Below are positions 1 through 9,587 of a DNA stretch of 64,000 nt, piece after piece. Within the stretch, counting starts at the first letter, position 1. The number at the start of each line of letters is the position of its first letter. The position numbers were made by a program, and so were the translations under genes. The notes below the pieces were generated by a model, which saw only the letters and a list, made by a program, of their open reading frames with translations, was not told the origin of the DNA and did no database searches. The stretch is from NCBI GenBank assembly GCA_900215285.1, contig OCMG01000004.1, positions 434,001 to 498,000 of the forward strand, read 5' to 3'. Source of the stretch: Ensifer adhaerens (GTDB lineage: Bacteria; Pseudomonadota; Alphaproteobacteria; Rhizobiales; Rhizobiaceae).

Positions 1-206
1 GCGATGACGAAGCGGGGAAAGCTCGTGACCATGATGAGAATGCCGGGCGCGATCGACAGGACCGTCAGCAGACCAAGCGTGCGGATGATCCACGATGCGA
101 CCGAACCATTGACGGGCGTCTGCGTCAGGAAGTCCGGCAGTTGCTGCGCGAAGCTCATTGCCGGCAGCAGGACGAACAGGCTCGTGAAGAAAAGAAGCTT
201 TTTCAT
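1..206 (-). CDS. fliP: Flagellar export apparatus protein FliP (N-terminal part)
   Basis: FliP is an inner-membrane core subunit of the flagellar type III export gate. Only the first 68 or so residues are in the window; the rest lies beyond base 1. Visible are a hydrophobic N-terminal signal-like segment ending near Ala-20 and the FliP-typical stretch TSFPRFVI at residues 61-68. The ATG overlaps the fliL stop codon (ATGA), so the two are translationally coupled. It is the last visible gene of the minus-strand flgF-to-fliP series. Confidence 0.9.
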   Translation of the reverse strand, partial: MKKLLFFTSLFVLLPAMSFAQQLPDFLTQTPVNGSVASWIIRTLGLLTVLSIAPGILIMVTSFPRFVI

Positions 207-781
207 TGCACCACAAACGTCCTGAACATCACGTCCTTCACTCTGCCTTCGGTTCTGAGCGAGGCGCGCTCCTTGATATCCTGCCGCAAATATTCGAATC
301 CGCGCACGCTCTGAATCTGCTGCAGGGAGACGGTGCGGATATAGGCCATGATATCCTGGTGAACTTCCTCCGCCGTCTTCTCATCGGGTTTGTCCCTGAA
401 AAGCAGCGCTATCTCGAGCCGCACCCAGCTCTGCGAGGGATAGGCGAGATTGCTGGTGATCGGCTCAAGCATGACGACGTTGTTTTCCTCGGTGGCCAGA
501 TGCGGCACGGAATCCTCTCCGGGCTTCTTGGCTTCAGCCTTCTTCTCGCCGCCCTTTTCGGCCGCGTCGATGGCGGCCGCCTCGGCCGCCTTCTTGTCGA
601 TCTCGTCCTTCTTCTCCTGCGTGATGAACTTGCCGGAAATGCTCTTGCCAAGGAACCAGCCACCGCCGCCGGCAATCAGCGACAGGACGAGCACGATGAC
701 GATGGTGACCACGAGGCCACCACCCTTCTTCTTGCCGCCGTCCTCGCCCTCGCCTTCCGGCGCTGCTTCTGGTTCTGCCAT
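203..781 (-). CDS. fliL: Flagellar basal body-associated protein FliL
   Basis: FliL is a single-span inner-membrane protein that sits around the stator and supports torque generation. The 192-residue product has an acidic, Lys/Gly-rich cytoplasmic N-terminus, one membrane helix at about residues 23-45, an Ala/Lys/Glu-rich linker and a C-terminal periplasmic domain typical of FliL. It lies between flgH and fliP, as in other rhizobial flagellar islands. The length is slightly above the usual 150-180 residues because of the charged linker (about residues 55-95). Confidence 0.92.
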   Translation of the reverse strand: MAEPEAAPEGEGEDGGKKKGGGLVVTIVIVLVLSLIAGGGGWFLGKSISGKFITQEKKDEIDKKAAEAAAIDAAEKGGEKKAEAKKPGEDSVPHLATEENNVVMLEPITSNLAYPSQSWVRLEIALLFRDKPDEKTAEEVHQDIMAYIRTVSLQQIQSVRGFEYLRQDIKERASLRTEGRVKDVMFRTFVVQ

Positions 782-805
782 GATGTGGCGTCCTTGCGAT
801 CAGTT

Positions 806-1516
806 TCAGAACGGCGAGAACAGATCGACTGCCTGCTGACCCCATGGCGGCTGCTGAACTTCCGTCAGGCGTCCACGGCCACCGTAGGAGATGCGGGCTT
901 CGGCGATGCGCTCATACGAGATCTGGTTGTCGGCGTTGACGTCCTGTGGCCGGACGATACCGCCGACATTCAGGATCCGGAGTTCCTGGTTCACGCGCAC
1001 TTCCTGTGAACCCGAAATGACCAGATTGCCGTTCTCCAGGATCCCCGTCACCACGGCGGCGACCATCAGCGTCAGCTTTTCGGAGCGCTTGGTCGAGCCC
1101 GAACCAGTGGATGAAGTATCCGAGGAACCGTTGATGTCGGCCGAAAGTGATGGCGATACCGCCGCGCTCTTCGCGTTCAGGCCGAATTTCATGTCGGAGG
1201 CATTGTTGCGGCTACGCTTTGTATCGTTGTTGAACGAGGCGTTGTCGTTGATCTGGATCTTCACCGTCAGGATATCGCCGACCTTGAGGGCGCGCGAATC
1301 CTTGAAGAGGGCTGCCTGGTTGTCATTCCACAGCGAATAGCCTGAAGCGACCTGCTGCGGCCGCTTCGGGTAAAGAGCCATTTCCTGTGTCTGGCCGTAG
1401 CGCAATCCGCTACCGATCGGGCTCATCGCCGGAGCGCGGCCGATCTCGTTGACGGCCTGACTTCCACATCCCGCCAAAGGCATCAGAAGAGCGAATAGGA
1501 GAACAAGTTTCTTCAT
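806..1516 (-). CDS. flgH: Flagellar L-ring lipoprotein FlgH
   Basis: FlgH forms the outer-membrane L ring through which the flagellar rod passes. The 236-residue product starts with a lipoprotein signal peptide with lipobox LAGC (Cys-17), followed by the FlgH domain; length is normal. Only 2 bp separate its ATG from the motE stop, so it is co-transcribed with motE, flgI and flgA. The nearby P-ring gene flgI and lipoprotein placement support the call. Confidence 0.95.
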   Translation of the reverse strand: MKKLVLLFALLMPLAGCGSQAVNEIGRAPAMSPIGSGLRYGQTQEMALYPKRPQQVASGYSLWNDNQAALFKDSRALKVGDILTVKIQINDNASFNNDTKRSRNNASDMKFGLNAKSAAVSPSLSADINGSSDTSSTGSGSTKRSEKLTLMVAAVVTGILENGNLVISGSQEVRVNQELRILNVGGIVRPQDVNADNQISYERIAEARISYGGRGRLTEVQQPPWGQQAVDLFSPF

Positions 1517-1518
1517 GA

Positions 1519-2043
1519 TTAACCTTTGTTGGCCGGAGCAGCCGCAGCGCTGGAGATCAGCCCTGTCAGTTTCGCTGCCTTGGCAGGGTCCATTTCGCTC
1601 ATGATCAGCCCCGCCTGACGCGGCGTAAGCTTCATCAGGATGGCGGCAGCCACATACACATCAACTTCCGCAAGCCTTGGCGCGGCGGCGTCCGGCTTCA
1701 TGTTCTTGTAAATGTCCACCAGGTCCTGGCGCGCCATATCCATGAAGTCATTGCGTTTCTTCAGCCAGTCCTGGTATTCGTTGCGACGCTCCTCGAGCGC
1801 CTTCAGTCGGACATCGACATCCGACTTCAGCTTCTCCAGGTCCTGCTTCTGCATCAGATAGCGGCGGTCGCGCGCCGGATCGACGACGTTCGAGCAATAT
1901 TGCTGGATTTCATCAATGCTGGCGTTTGCCGGCGGCGCGGCCGGCGTGTCGTTGGCCATGGCCGAGACAGTCGCCAGAAGCACCAACGCGGTGGAAAGCC
2001 GGAAGACAGTCCTGAAGGTTGACGAGCCGGGTTTCACCATCAC
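1519..2043 (-). CDS. motE: MotE, periplasmic chaperone for the motor protein MotC
   Basis: In rhizobia MotE is a periplasmic protein that stabilises MotC, a motor component specific to these bacteria. The 174-residue product has a signal peptide (cleavage near Ala-31), a charged helical stretch predicted to be coiled coil (about residues 63-110) and a C-terminal MgtE-N/FliG-N-like helical domain (about residues 112-165). It overlaps the flgI start by 4 bp and sits between flgI and flgH, the usual rhizobial position. motC itself is not in the window. Confidence 0.85.
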   Translation of the reverse strand: MMVKPGSSTFRTVFRLSTALVLLATVSAMANDTPAAPPANASIDEIQQYCSNVVDPARDRRYLMQKQDLEKLKSDVDVRLKALEERRNEYQDWLKKRNDFMDMARQDLVDIYKNMKPDAAAPRLAEVDVYVAAAILMKLTPRQAGLIMSEMDPAKAAKLTGLISSAAAAPANKG

Positions 2044-3158
2044 TGCACCACCAGTTCCGCGTTGAGCGCGCCTGCGGACTTGATGCCCTGAAGGATGGCG
2101 ATGACGCCGTCCGGCTTGACGCCAATGCTGTTCAGTCCAGTGACAAGGCTCTTCAGGTCGGGCCCGTTGATGATGGCGACCGTGCCGCTGTCGGCGGTTG
2201 CCTTGATGTCCGTCTGCGGCTGCACGGCCGTCTGGCCCTGACTGAAGGGATTCGGCTGCACAATCTGCGGCGTCTCGGTGACCTGCACCGTCAGCGTGCC
2301 GTAGCTGACGGCCACCTTGGAGACCTTGACGTCGGCGCCGATGACGATGGTACCGGTCCGCTCGTTGACTACGACCTTGGCCGGCGTATCCGTCTCGACC
2401 GCAAGATTTTCAATATCGGCCATCAGCCTGGCCAGGTCTGCCTGCTTCGGCTTGGCGACGGAGACCTCCTGGGAGTCCGCGGCCTCGGCGATCGGGCCAC
2501 CGAACCGCGCCTTCGCCCAAGCATTGATCGCGTCGGAAATCCCGACTGCCGTCGTGAAATCGGGGTTGCGCAACTGCAGGACCAGATTGACGCTGTCCTT
2601 GAAGCGCGAGGGCAAGGGGCGCTCGATAATGGCGCCGCCCGGTATGCGGCCCGCGGTGGGCACACCCTGCGTCACGGACGCGGCCGCGCCATCGGCAGAG
2701 AAACCGGACACGATGACCGAGCCCTGGGCCACGGCATAGATCTGGCCGTCCGCACCGGTGAGCGATGTCATGACCAGTGTGCCGCCACGCAGGTTCGTCG
2801 CGTCGCCCATTGATGAGACCGTGACGTCGATGCGGCTGCCGGGGCTGGCGAAAGGAGGAAGCGTGGCCGTGACCATGACCGCTGCGACGTTCTTCGTGCG
2901 GCTCTGGCCGCCCTGCGTCGAGATGCCGAGGTTCTGCAGCATGGCGCGCATCGACTGTTCGGTAAACGGCGCGGAGCGCAGGCTGTCGCCCGTGCCCTGC
3001 AGGCCGACGATGAGGCCATAGCCGATCAGCTGGTTGTCGCGGCCGGCCTGAAGCGAGGCAATATCCTTGATGCGCGACGTTGCAAACGCAGAATGGCCGT
3101 CCGCCACGATCAGGCAGACGGCGAACAGAAGAGCTGCAATGTGGCGCAAGAATTTCAT
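2040..3158 (-). CDS. flgI: Flagellar P-ring protein FlgI
   Basis: FlgI forms the periplasmic P ring of the basal body. The 372-residue product has a cleavable signal peptide (about residues 1-26) and a full-length FlgI domain beginning with the conserved SRIKDIASLQ stretch and the GYGLIVGLQGTGD motif near residues 47-59. It overlaps flgA upstream and motE downstream by 4 bp each, indicating tight translational coupling in the flgA-flgI-motE-flgH series. Confidence 0.96.
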   Translation of the reverse strand: MKFLRHIAALLFAVCLIVADGHSAFATSRIKDIASLQAGRDNQLIGYGLIVGLQGTGDSLRSAPFTEQSMRAMLQNLGISTQGGQSRTKNVAAVMVTATLPPFASPGSRIDVTVSSMGDATNLRGGTLVMTSLTGADGQIYAVAQGSVIVSGFSADGAAASVTQGVPTAGRIPGGAIIERPLPSRFKDSVNLVLQLRNPDFTTAVGISDAINAWAKARFGGPIAEAADSQEVSVAKPKQADLARLMADIENLAVETDTPAKVVVNERTGTIVIGADVKVSKVAVSYGTLTVQVTETPQIVQPNPFSQGQTAVQPQTDIKATADSGTVAIINGPDLKSLVTGLNSIGVKPDGVIAILQGIKSAGALNAELVVQ

Positions 3159-3649
3159 TTCGAAACCACCTGCACCACACCCGGACCGAGGATTGTGCCG
3201 CTCACCGTGAGGCCGGAATCGGCGTTGCGGACCCGGATGAGTTCGCCGATGCTGCCGTCCTGCAGGGGCATGCCCAGCGCGGTGATCTGCAGCGAGCCGC
3301 TGTTGTAGATCAGCCGGACCTGCTGCCCGTGGGTGACGGCGAAGGGCTCGCGCAGCGAGGAAACATAGATCGCGCGATCGGGCACGAGCGTGCTCCGGGT
3401 GATCATGCCCTCGACCTGCGAGAAGTCGGTGGCGTAGTCGCCGGCGAGATTCGGATTGGTGACCTCGACGCGCTTGACCTGGCCGGCGCTGATGACCTGA
3501 CCCGGATAGATCACGGTCGTCGAGACCATTGCATAATGCTTGCCATCTTCCGTCGGACCCGCAATCGCGGTCACGGCCGGCAACAGCGCCATCAAGGCAG
3601 TGGAAACAAGCGTCTTCATGACATTGCGTTTTTGCAGTCGGTGCATCAT
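3155..3649 (-). CDS. flgA: Flagella basal body P-ring formation protein FlgA
   Basis: FlgA is the periplasmic chaperone for FlgI polymerisation. The product of about 164 residues is short compared with enterobacterial FlgA (about 219) but normal for alphaproteobacteria. It has a signal peptide and a C-terminal SAF-like domain with the GxxVRLIYNSGSLQI segment. I place the start at the ATG preceded by GGAGG with 6-nt spacing; an ATG 3 nt downstream or one about 33 nt downstream is also possible. It overlaps flgI by 4 bp. Confidence 0.9.
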   Translation of the reverse strand: MMHRLQKRNVMKTLVSTALMALLPAVTAIAGPTEDGKHYAMVSTTVIYPGQVISAGQVKRVEVTNPNLAGDYATDFSQVEGMITRSTLVPDRAIYVSSLREPFAVTHGQQVRLIYNSGSLQITALGMPLQDGSIGELIRVRNADSGLTVSGTILGPGVVQVVSK

Positions 3650-3665
3650 GCCCAACCTCCAGAAT

Positions 3666-4454
3666 TTACCTCAGGTTTTTGCTGACCACGGAAGCCATGT
3701 CGTCGGCGGCCTGGATGACCTTGGAATTCATCTCATAGGCGCGCTGCGCCGAGATAAGGTCCGTGATCTCCTTCACCGGATCGACATTTGAGGCTTCCAG
3801 GTAATTTTGCTGCAGCTTGCCGAAGCCAGGATCGTTCGGCACGCCGACCGTCGGATCGCCCGAGGCCGCCGTCTGACGGAACAGGTTGTCACCCATGGCG
3901 TCGAGACCGGCATCGTTGATGAACGTGGCGATGGTGATCTGGCCAAGCTGTGTCGGATTGGTGTCGGTCCCCAGCATGGCGAAGACCTGACCCGAATTGT
4001 TGATCGTGATGTTCTTGGCGTCGATCGGAACAGTAATATTCGGAATGACCTGGGCGCCGGAGAGCGTCACAAGCTGCCCCGTGGCGTCCACGTTGAAGGC
4101 GCCGTCGCGAGTGTAGACGGTGCTGCCATCTGCGGCCTGAATCTGGAACCAGCCCTTGCCGACGATCGCCACGTCGAACGGGTTGCTGGTCGATTGCAGC
4201 TGACCCTGCTCATGCAGGTTGCGCACGGCTGCGGTCTTGACGCCAAGGCCGATATTGACGCCTTCCGGCACGATGGAACCATTGGCGTTGTTGGCGATGC
4301 CGGCCTGGCGCTCGGTCTGGTAGAGCAGGTCGGTGAACTCGGCGCGTGCGCGCTTGAAGCCCGTCGTGTTGATGTTGGCGATGTTGTTCGAAATGACTTC
4401 GAGGTTTGTCTGCTGGGCATTCATGCCGGTTGCAGCTATGGAAAGAGCTCTCAT
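3666..4454 (-). CDS. flgG: Flagellar distal rod protein FlgG
   Basis: FlgG builds the distal rod of the flagellar basal body. The 262 residues match the usual FlgG length. The N-terminus [15 protein letters not shown] and the [17 protein letters not shown] motif (seen here as [18 protein letters not shown], residues 23-40) are diagnostic, as is the C-terminal helix with [15 protein letters not shown]. It lies 9 bp downstream of fliE and 16 bp upstream of flgA. Confidence 0.97.
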   Translation of the reverse strand: MRALSIAATGMNAQQTNLEVISNNIANINTTGFKRARAEFTDLLYQTERQAGIANNANGSIVPEGVNIGLGVKTAAVRNLHEQGQLQSTSNPFDVAIVGKGWFQIQAADGSTVYTRDGAFNVDATGQLVTLSGAQVIPNITVPIDAKNITINNSGQVFAMLGTDTNPTQLGQITIATFINDAGLDAMGDNLFRQTAASGDPTVGVPNDPGFGKLQQNYLEASNVDPVKEITDLISAQRAYEMNSKVIQAADDMASVVSKNLR

Positions 4455-4463
4455 CGGCGATCC

Positions 4464-4778
4464 TCAGATTGGCATTTTCGTGATGTCGAGATAGGCGGAG
4501 ACGACCTTGTCGCGGATGGCGATGGCCGTTTGCAGCGAGCGGTCGGCGTTCATGACGGCGTCCACGACCTCACGGGTCGAGGCCTTGCCCTCGACGCCCT
4601 TGTAGGACATCGTTTCGGCGCTCTTGAGATCGCTGAACATGTCGGAGGCCGTGTTCTTGAGGACATCGACAAAGCTCGGGCCGGCCGACTTGGCGGCTTC
4701 CTCGGCTGTGGTCGCCGTCTTGCCGGCAATGCTGGACAGGCCCTGAACAAGCGAGGAAAGAGAAACGGGGTCTATCAT
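4464..4778 (-). CDS. fliE: Flagellar hook-basal body complex protein FliE
   Basis: FliE links the MS ring to the proximal rod and is one of the first exported rod subunits. The 104-residue product has the normal size and the C-terminal conserved block [20 protein letters not shown]. It overlaps the end of flgC by 4 bp (ATGA) and is followed by flgG, the usual flgB-flgC-fliE-flgG order. Confidence 0.95.
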   Translation of the reverse strand: MIDPVSLSSLVQGLSSIAGKTATTAEEAAKSAGPSFVDVLKNTASDMFSDLKSAETMSYKGVEGKASTREVVDAVMNADRSLQTAIAIRDKVVSAYLDITKMPI

Positions 4779-5200
4779 GACGAACTCCTCAGCAGGTCGA
4801 TGGTGGAGCTGATCATGTCGCGCGCCTGCTTGATTGCCTGCAGATTGGCCTCGTAACTGCGGTTGGCCTCGCGGATGTCCGCCATTTCGATAAGCGGATT
4901 GACATTCGGCATCTTGACGTAGCCATCCTTGTTGGCCGCGGGATTGCCGGGATCGAACTCGAGATTGAAGGCGCTGTTGTCGTCGAAAATCTTCTGAATC
5001 TGGACTTCGGGGACGCCGGTCTTGCGGTCAACATGTTCGGCAAAGCTCACCATCTTGCGACGATAAGGCTCCGATCCGGGCGTTTCCCCGGTCGAGCGAA
5101 CGTTGGCGAGATTTTCAGAGACGATGCGCAAACGCGTTGATTGCGCATCCAGGCCGGACGCGGAAATCTTCAGACTTGCTTGCAACGGATCAACGATCAT
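4775..5200 (-). CDS. flgC: Flagellar proximal rod protein FlgC
   Basis: FlgC is a proximal rod subunit. The 141-residue sequence shows the rod-family N-terminus with [14 protein letters not shown] (residues 24-37) and the FlgC-typical [15 protein letters not shown] block near residues 93-107, plus a C-terminal amphipathic helix. It starts 5 bp after flgB stops. Confidence 0.96.
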   Translation of the reverse strand: MIVDPLQASLKISASGLDAQSTRLRIVSENLANVRSTGETPGSEPYRRKMVSFAEHVDRKTGVPEVQIQKIFDDNSAFNLEFDPGNPAANKDGYVKMPNVNPLIEMADIREANRSYEANLQAIKQARDMISSTIDLLRSSS

Positions 5201-5205
5201 CCAGA

Positions 5206-5604
5206 TTATCTCCTGACAACCATCAACATCATCTTGTTCAGCGACTTCACCAGGGCCGTGTTGAGGTCGTAAGCGCCTCGGGCCTCGCTCGCCTTGATCA
5301 TTTCCTGCGCCAGGCCGACATTGTTGCCGGAGGCGCTGATCTTGCCGGACTTGTCGTCCACCTCACGAATATTCGTCGTCTGCAGGCCGGCATCGGCGAA
5401 ATGCATGGGATTGGTCGATGCAAGGCTGACCGCGCCGCTTCCCTGCGTGGTTGCCGCGTCGAGATAATCGGTGAAGGGTACGAGATCCTTGGCCTTGAAG
5501 CCGGGGGTGTCGGCATTGGCGACATTGGTGGAAATGACGCTCTGTCGGACAGACAGCCACTGCGCCTGCTGCGAGGCGAGTTGGAAAAACTGTATAGGCT
5601 GCAT
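5206..5604 (-). CDS. flgB: Flagellar proximal rod protein FlgB
   Basis: FlgB is a proximal rod subunit. The 132-residue product has the rod-family motif [18 protein letters not shown] (residues 23-40) and a C-terminal helix ending [10 protein letters not shown]. It heads the flgB-flgC-fliE-flgG block. The 124 bp between it and the upstream 194-aa unknown gene could carry a promoter, but I identify no convincing hexamers. Confidence 0.95.
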   Translation of the reverse strand: MQPIQFFQLASQQAQWLSVRQSVISTNVANADTPGFKAKDLVPFTDYLDAATTQGSGAVSLASTNPMHFADAGLQTTNIREVDDKSGKISASGNNVGLAQEMIKASEARGAYDLNTALVKSLNKMMLMVVRR

Positions 5605-5728
5605 CGCCTGCTCCGTCCATTTCAGCTAATCATGGCTATGGGACGAAGGGTAGGCGTTTAAACTTGCGTGGGACTTGCACTTGGCGGATGCGAGGGTTTC
5701 GTCTGCGCCGGCGGGGAGCCGGAGCAGC

Positions 5729-6313
5729 TCAGTTCACGCGGAACTTGCCGCCGTTCGAGGTCGTCAAAATCCATTGTCCGCCCTGCTGTTCAATGGAAAC
5801 CAGCTTGCTATTGTCAGGCAGGACCTCTCCTATGCCCACCATGTAGATGCCGCTGGTATCTTCCACGAGCGCGCGCCCTCCGGCGACGTGCAGGAGCCTG
5901 AAACTTCCTGCCGCAGACGGCATGGGCTGGTCGATCCCGCCCGTATCGCCCCTGCCCTTCTTGTTGTCGGCGTCCTCGCCGGGAACGGTGGCCGTCGTGA
6001 TGTCGTCGAGACCCGGCGGCACCTGCATGGCGAGGCTCGGCGGTCGCTGATTGATGTTGATGCTCGCCGAAGGCGATACGGAAAAGACGGGCCGGGGCGC
6101 ATTGACGGGCAGATCGCGCCGCATGTTCTGGACCATGTCGCCGTATTTGGGGGCGAATTGCTCGTGGTTGAAAAAGACATACCACGGAAAGAAGGCGGCA
6201 AAGACGGCGAGCGCCACGCCGGTGGCGGAGAGCGCCATATCGACGCGATCCATGGCATCCGTCGACGGCGGACGCTCCTTTTCCATTCTGATCGGATCCC
6301 CATCATCGATCAT
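5729..6313 (-). CDS. Unknown membrane-anchored protein in flagellar operon
   Basis: I do not recognise a named family. The 194-residue product has one membrane helix at about residues 26-46, then a Pro-rich periplasmic linker and a C-terminal domain of about 60 residues with a short beta-rich pattern (GEVLPDNSKLVSI...GGQWILTTSNGGKFRVN). That end resembles the periplasmic homology domain of GspC/PilP-type proteins, but only loosely. It starts 3 bp after fliI stops and precedes flgB, so it is co-transcribed with export ATPase and rod genes. A role in rod or export assembly is inference from context. Confidence 0.7.
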   Translation of the reverse strand: MIDDGDPIRMEKERPPSTDAMDRVDMALSATGVALAVFAAFFPWYVFFNHEQFAPKYGDMVQNMRRDLPVNAPRPVFSVSPSASININQRPPSLAMQVPPGLDDITTATVPGEDADNKKGRGDTGGIDQPMPSAAGSFRLLHVAGGRALVEDTSGIYMVGIGEVLPDNSKLVSIEQQGGQWILTTSNGGKFRVN

Positions 6314-6316
6314 GTA

Positions 6317-7711
6317 TCAGTTCCTTCGCACGTTTGCCGGCTGTGCCTGTGGCATGGATGCATTGCGCAGTGCCCCTGCGAGATCGGCGAAAGCGTCCGC
6401 TGAAGGACGGTCGCCCGGCGATTGCTTGAGCATTTCATAAATGACCGGGACCTGGCGGACCGCCATGTCCACCTCCGGATCGGAACCGGCGCGATAGCCG
6501 CCGATCAGGCGCAGGTCACTCGTTTCCTCGTATTTGTGGATCAGGGATTTCAGACGCGAAACCAGCTTCTCTTCGTCCGGTGTCCAGGCCTTGCGGGCCA
6601 GACGCGATATCGAGGCGAGCGGATTGATGGGCGGATATCGCCCCTCTTCGGCCAGTGAGCGCTCCATGACGATGTGACCGTCGAGAATGCCGCGCGTCGA
6701 GTCGGCAATCGGATCGTTATGATTGTCGCCGTCGACGAGAATGGAGATGATCGCGGTGATCGTACCCTTGCCTTCCTCGCCAGGCCCCGCGCGCTCCAGA
6801 AGTCGCGGGAGTTCGGTAAAGACCGATGCCGGATAGCCGCGCGCCACCGGCGGTTCGCCGGACGCAACGGCGACCTCGCGGATGGCATGGGCAAAGCGCG
6901 TCACGCTGTCGACAATCAGCAGAACATTGTCGCCATTGTCGCGGAACTGCTCGGCAATCGTGATGGCCGAAAGCGGCGCCATCTTGCGCAGCATCGGGCT
7001 TTCGTCGCTGGTTGCCACGATCGCCACCGACTTACGGAGATTGTCTCCCAGCGTGTCCTCGATGAATTCGCGCACTTCGCGTCCGCGTTCGCCGACCAGC
7101 GCGATGACGACGCGATCAAAGGAATCGGCGCGGGCCAACATCGACAGAAGCGTCGACTTGCCGACGCCGGAGCCTGCAAAAATGCCCAGACGCTGGCCAA
7201 GGCAAAGCGGCGAAAAGATATCGATCGCCTTGACGCCGGTCTTGAACCCTTTTTCCACCCGCGAACGCAGCATGGACGGCGGCGCATTTGCCGAAATCGG
7301 TCGCCGGTCGGGACCCTGCACCAGCGGGCCCAGGCCGTCTATCGGATCGCCCAGGGCATTGATTGTGCGGCCGCACCAGCTCGGATCGGGAGCGAGGCGG
7401 AAGGCGCCCTTGCGCAAGACGACGTCGCCGATGCCGATCGGCTCGCCCGGTTCGATCGGGCAGACGAAGACGGCCTCGGGCTCGACCCGGACCACTTCGC
7501 CCAGATGCACGCCGGTCGGCGTTGTGTGGCCGACGAAATCGCCGAGGCGGACGTGCCTGGAAAGACCCGTGACGGTGTAATGGCCGGCGGCGATCGTCTT
7601 GACCCGGCCGCCCGGCGCCGAAAGCTGCTCGGCAGGCGCGTAACGGGCGACGACGCGCGACAGCGTCTCCAGCCGTGATGCAGCGCTGCGGTCGCCGGCA
7701 CCTTCCATCAT
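6317..7711 (-). CDS. fliI: Flagellum-specific ATPase FliI
   Basis: FliI is the ATPase of the flagellar type III export apparatus, related to F1-beta. The 464-residue product has the Walker A sequence AGSGVGKST at about residues 179-187, a Walker B segment NVLLIVDSVTRFAHA, and the FliI/SctN signature PARGYPASVFTELPRLLERAG. Two adjacent ATG codons are possible starts. It lies 76 bp downstream of flgF and couples to the unknown 194-aa gene. No fliH or fliJ homologue is recognisable next to it. Confidence 0.96.
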   Translation of the reverse strand: MMEGAGDRSAASRLETLSRVVARYAPAEQLSAPGGRVKTIAAGHYTVTGLSRHVRLGDFVGHTTPTGVHLGEVVRVEPEAVFVCPIEPGEPIGIGDVVLRKGAFRLAPDPSWCGRTINALGDPIDGLGPLVQGPDRRPISANAPPSMLRSRVEKGFKTGVKAIDIFSPLCLGQRLGIFAGSGVGKSTLLSMLARADSFDRVVIALVGERGREVREFIEDTLGDNLRKSVAIVATSDESPMLRKMAPLSAITIAEQFRDNGDNVLLIVDSVTRFAHAIREVAVASGEPPVARGYPASVFTELPRLLERAGPGEEGKGTITAIISILVDGDNHNDPIADSTRGILDGHIVMERSLAEEGRYPPINPLASISRLARKAWTPDEEKLVSRLKSLIHKYEETSDLRLIGGYRAGSDPEVDMAVRQVPVIYEMLKQSPGDRPSADAFADLAGALRNASMPQAQPANVRRN

Positions 7712-7787
7712 GCCGCCTCGCTGCGGGGGGGCACCCCGCCGTGAAGGGCCTGCATCTTCCGTGTTTCAGGACCCGATTTCATGCCGC

Positions 7788-8513
7788 TCATGATTTCGAT
7801 CCAAGGCTTTTGATGGCTTCTTCCAGCGTGCTTTCGTTCTTCTGCATCGAGGCGGAGACGTCCTCGAAATTGCGCTGAACCATGATGAGGCGGGTCATTT
7901 CCTGCACCGGATTGGCATTGGATTCCTCGACGAAACCCTGGACCACGCCCGCATCGATGCGGTCGACCACCGCCTGCGCACCGCCGGCGGGGATAAAGGC
8001 GGATCCGCCGACCCGCTGGTAGCCGTTGTTCATGTTGGCTTCGAAAAGTCCGAGCACCGCAGCGCGCTGGCCGTCGACCTGGATAGAACCGTCGTTGCCG
8101 AGTGCCACCGTCTCGCCACGGGTCGCGATCTGGATCGGCGAGCCGCCCGCATCAAGGACAGGATAGCCCTGTACCGTGACCAGACCCCCGCTTGGGGTCA
8201 GGGAAAAACGCCCATCGCGTGTGAGCGCCGGCCCAGACGGCGTCTGCACCTGGAAATAGGCGTTGCCGCGGATGGCAAAATCGAGAGAGTTGCCGGTCGG
8301 GGTCAAAGCGCCGTTCTTCTCGGACAGGAATTCCTTGCCTGGATCGACGTAATGGACCTCGGTGCCGGCGCTCTTCTGGAGCACGTCCTGAAATTTGATT
8401 TCGGTTGCGCGGAAGCCCACCGTATTCAGGTTTGCCACGTTGTCGGCCAGGGTCGACAGGCGCTGTTCGAGCGCAACCTGTGACGACAGTGACACGTATA
8501 TGCCGGTTTCCAT
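7788..8513 (-). CDS. flgF: Flagellar proximal rod protein FlgF
   Basis: FlgF is a rod subunit of the basal body. I start it at the ATG giving [19 protein letters not shown], 241 residues, the usual FlgF length; the open frame runs upstream through the intergenic region but that part has no rod-protein similarity. Diagnostic features are the [15 protein letters not shown] motif (residues 23-37) and the C-terminal [19 protein letters not shown] helix. It is the first gene of the minus-strand series and diverges from motA. Confidence 0.94.
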   Translation of the reverse strand: METGIYVSLSSQVALEQRLSTLADNVANLNTVGFRATEIKFQDVLQKSAGTEVHYVDPGKEFLSEKNGALTPTGNSLDFAIRGNAYFQVQTPSGPALTRDGRFSLTPSGGLVTVQGYPVLDAGGSPIQIATRGETVALGNDGSIQVDGQRAAVLGLFEANMNNGYQRVGGSAFIPAGGAQAVVDRIDAGVVQGFVEESNANPVQEMTRLIMVQRNFEDVSASMQKNESTLEEAIKSLGSKS

Positions 8514-8708
8514 GGGGGTTCCAGACGAGCGGGAGGATCGGGATTTGCGGCCAATGTGCGGCGCTCGCCTTGCGCGAGGCTTTATCCGGTCCGCCGCATA
8601 TGCGCGCAGCAGGAAAGAAGCTGCCCTCTGGCCATGTCTGCCAGCCTCACGCAAGGGAAAATTCATACCAGAGTGCTTGGATGTCGTTTTCGACGGGAGT
8701 ATTTTGGC

Positions 8709-9587
8709 ATGAACATGATCATCGGCCTGCTGGTGACCTTCGGCTGCGTGTTCGGCGGCTACATGGCTGCAGGCGGGCATTTCGGCGTTCTTGTCCAGCC
8801 GTACGAACTTCTGGAAATCATCGGGGCCGCCGTGGGCGGCTTCATTATCGCCAACCCGATGAAGGTCATCAAGGACACCGGCAAGGCGCTCGGCGAAGCG
8901 CTCGGCAACAAGGTTCCGAAGGAGCGCCACTATCTCGACATGCTCGGCGTGCTCTATGCGCTGATGCGCGACCTGCGCACGAAGTCGCGCAACGAGATCG
9001 AAGCGCATATCGACAATCCGGAAGAATCCTCGATCTTCCAGGCGGCGCCGACCGTCCTGGCAAATCACGAACTCACGGCCTTCATCTGCGACTATGTCCG
9101 CCTGATCATCATCGGCAATGCGCGCAGCCACGAGATCGAAGCGCTGATGGACGAGGAAATCAACACGATCGAGCACGACAAGCTGAAGCCGCACAACGCG
9201 CTCAACGGCATGGGCGACGCCATGCCCGCCATCGGTATCGTCGCGGCCGTTCTCGGCATCATTCACACCATGGGCGCGATCAGCGAGCCGCCGGAAGTGC
9301 TCGGCGAACTCATCGCCGCCGCTCTCGTGGGCACGTTCGCAGGTATCTTGATCTCCTATTGTATTCTCCAGCCGATCTCCGCGTCGGTAAAGGTTGTGCG
9401 CGAGAAGCAGAACCGCCTCTATGTCATCGTCAAGCAGACGCTGCTGGCCTACATGAACGGCTCGGTCCCGCAGGTCGCTCTGGAATATGGTCGCAAGACG
9501 ATCTCGGCGAAGGAACGTCCGTCCATCGACGCGGTCGAGCAGGAAATGATGAACCCCGGCGGCGGCGGTGACGCGAAGGCAGCATAA
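8709..9587 (+). CDS. motA: Flagellar stator protein MotA
   Basis: MotA, with MotB, forms the proton channel that drives flagellar rotation. I start it at [17 protein letters not shown] (292 residues), the normal rhizobial length; the frame extends further upstream without MotA similarity. Four membrane helices are visible, with the conserved Pro-containing third helix [19 protein letters not shown] and the cytoplasmic loop carrying [19 protein letters not shown]. motB is not adjacent. The stop codon overlaps the fliM start by one base (TAATG). Confidence 0.96.
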   Translation: MNMIIGLLVTFGCVFGGYMAAGGHFGVLVQPYELLEIIGAAVGGFIIANPMKVIKDTGKALGEALGNKVPKERHYLDMLGVLYALMRDLRTKSRNEIEAHIDNPEESSIFQAAPTVLANHELTAFICDYVRLIIIGNARSHEIEALMDEEINTIEHDKLKPHNALNGMGDAMPAIGIVAAVLGIIHTMGAISEPPEVLGELIAAALVGTFAGILISYCILQPISASVKVVREKQNRLYVIVKQTLLAYMNGSVPQVALEYGRKTISAKERPSIDAVEQEMMNPGGGGDAKAA

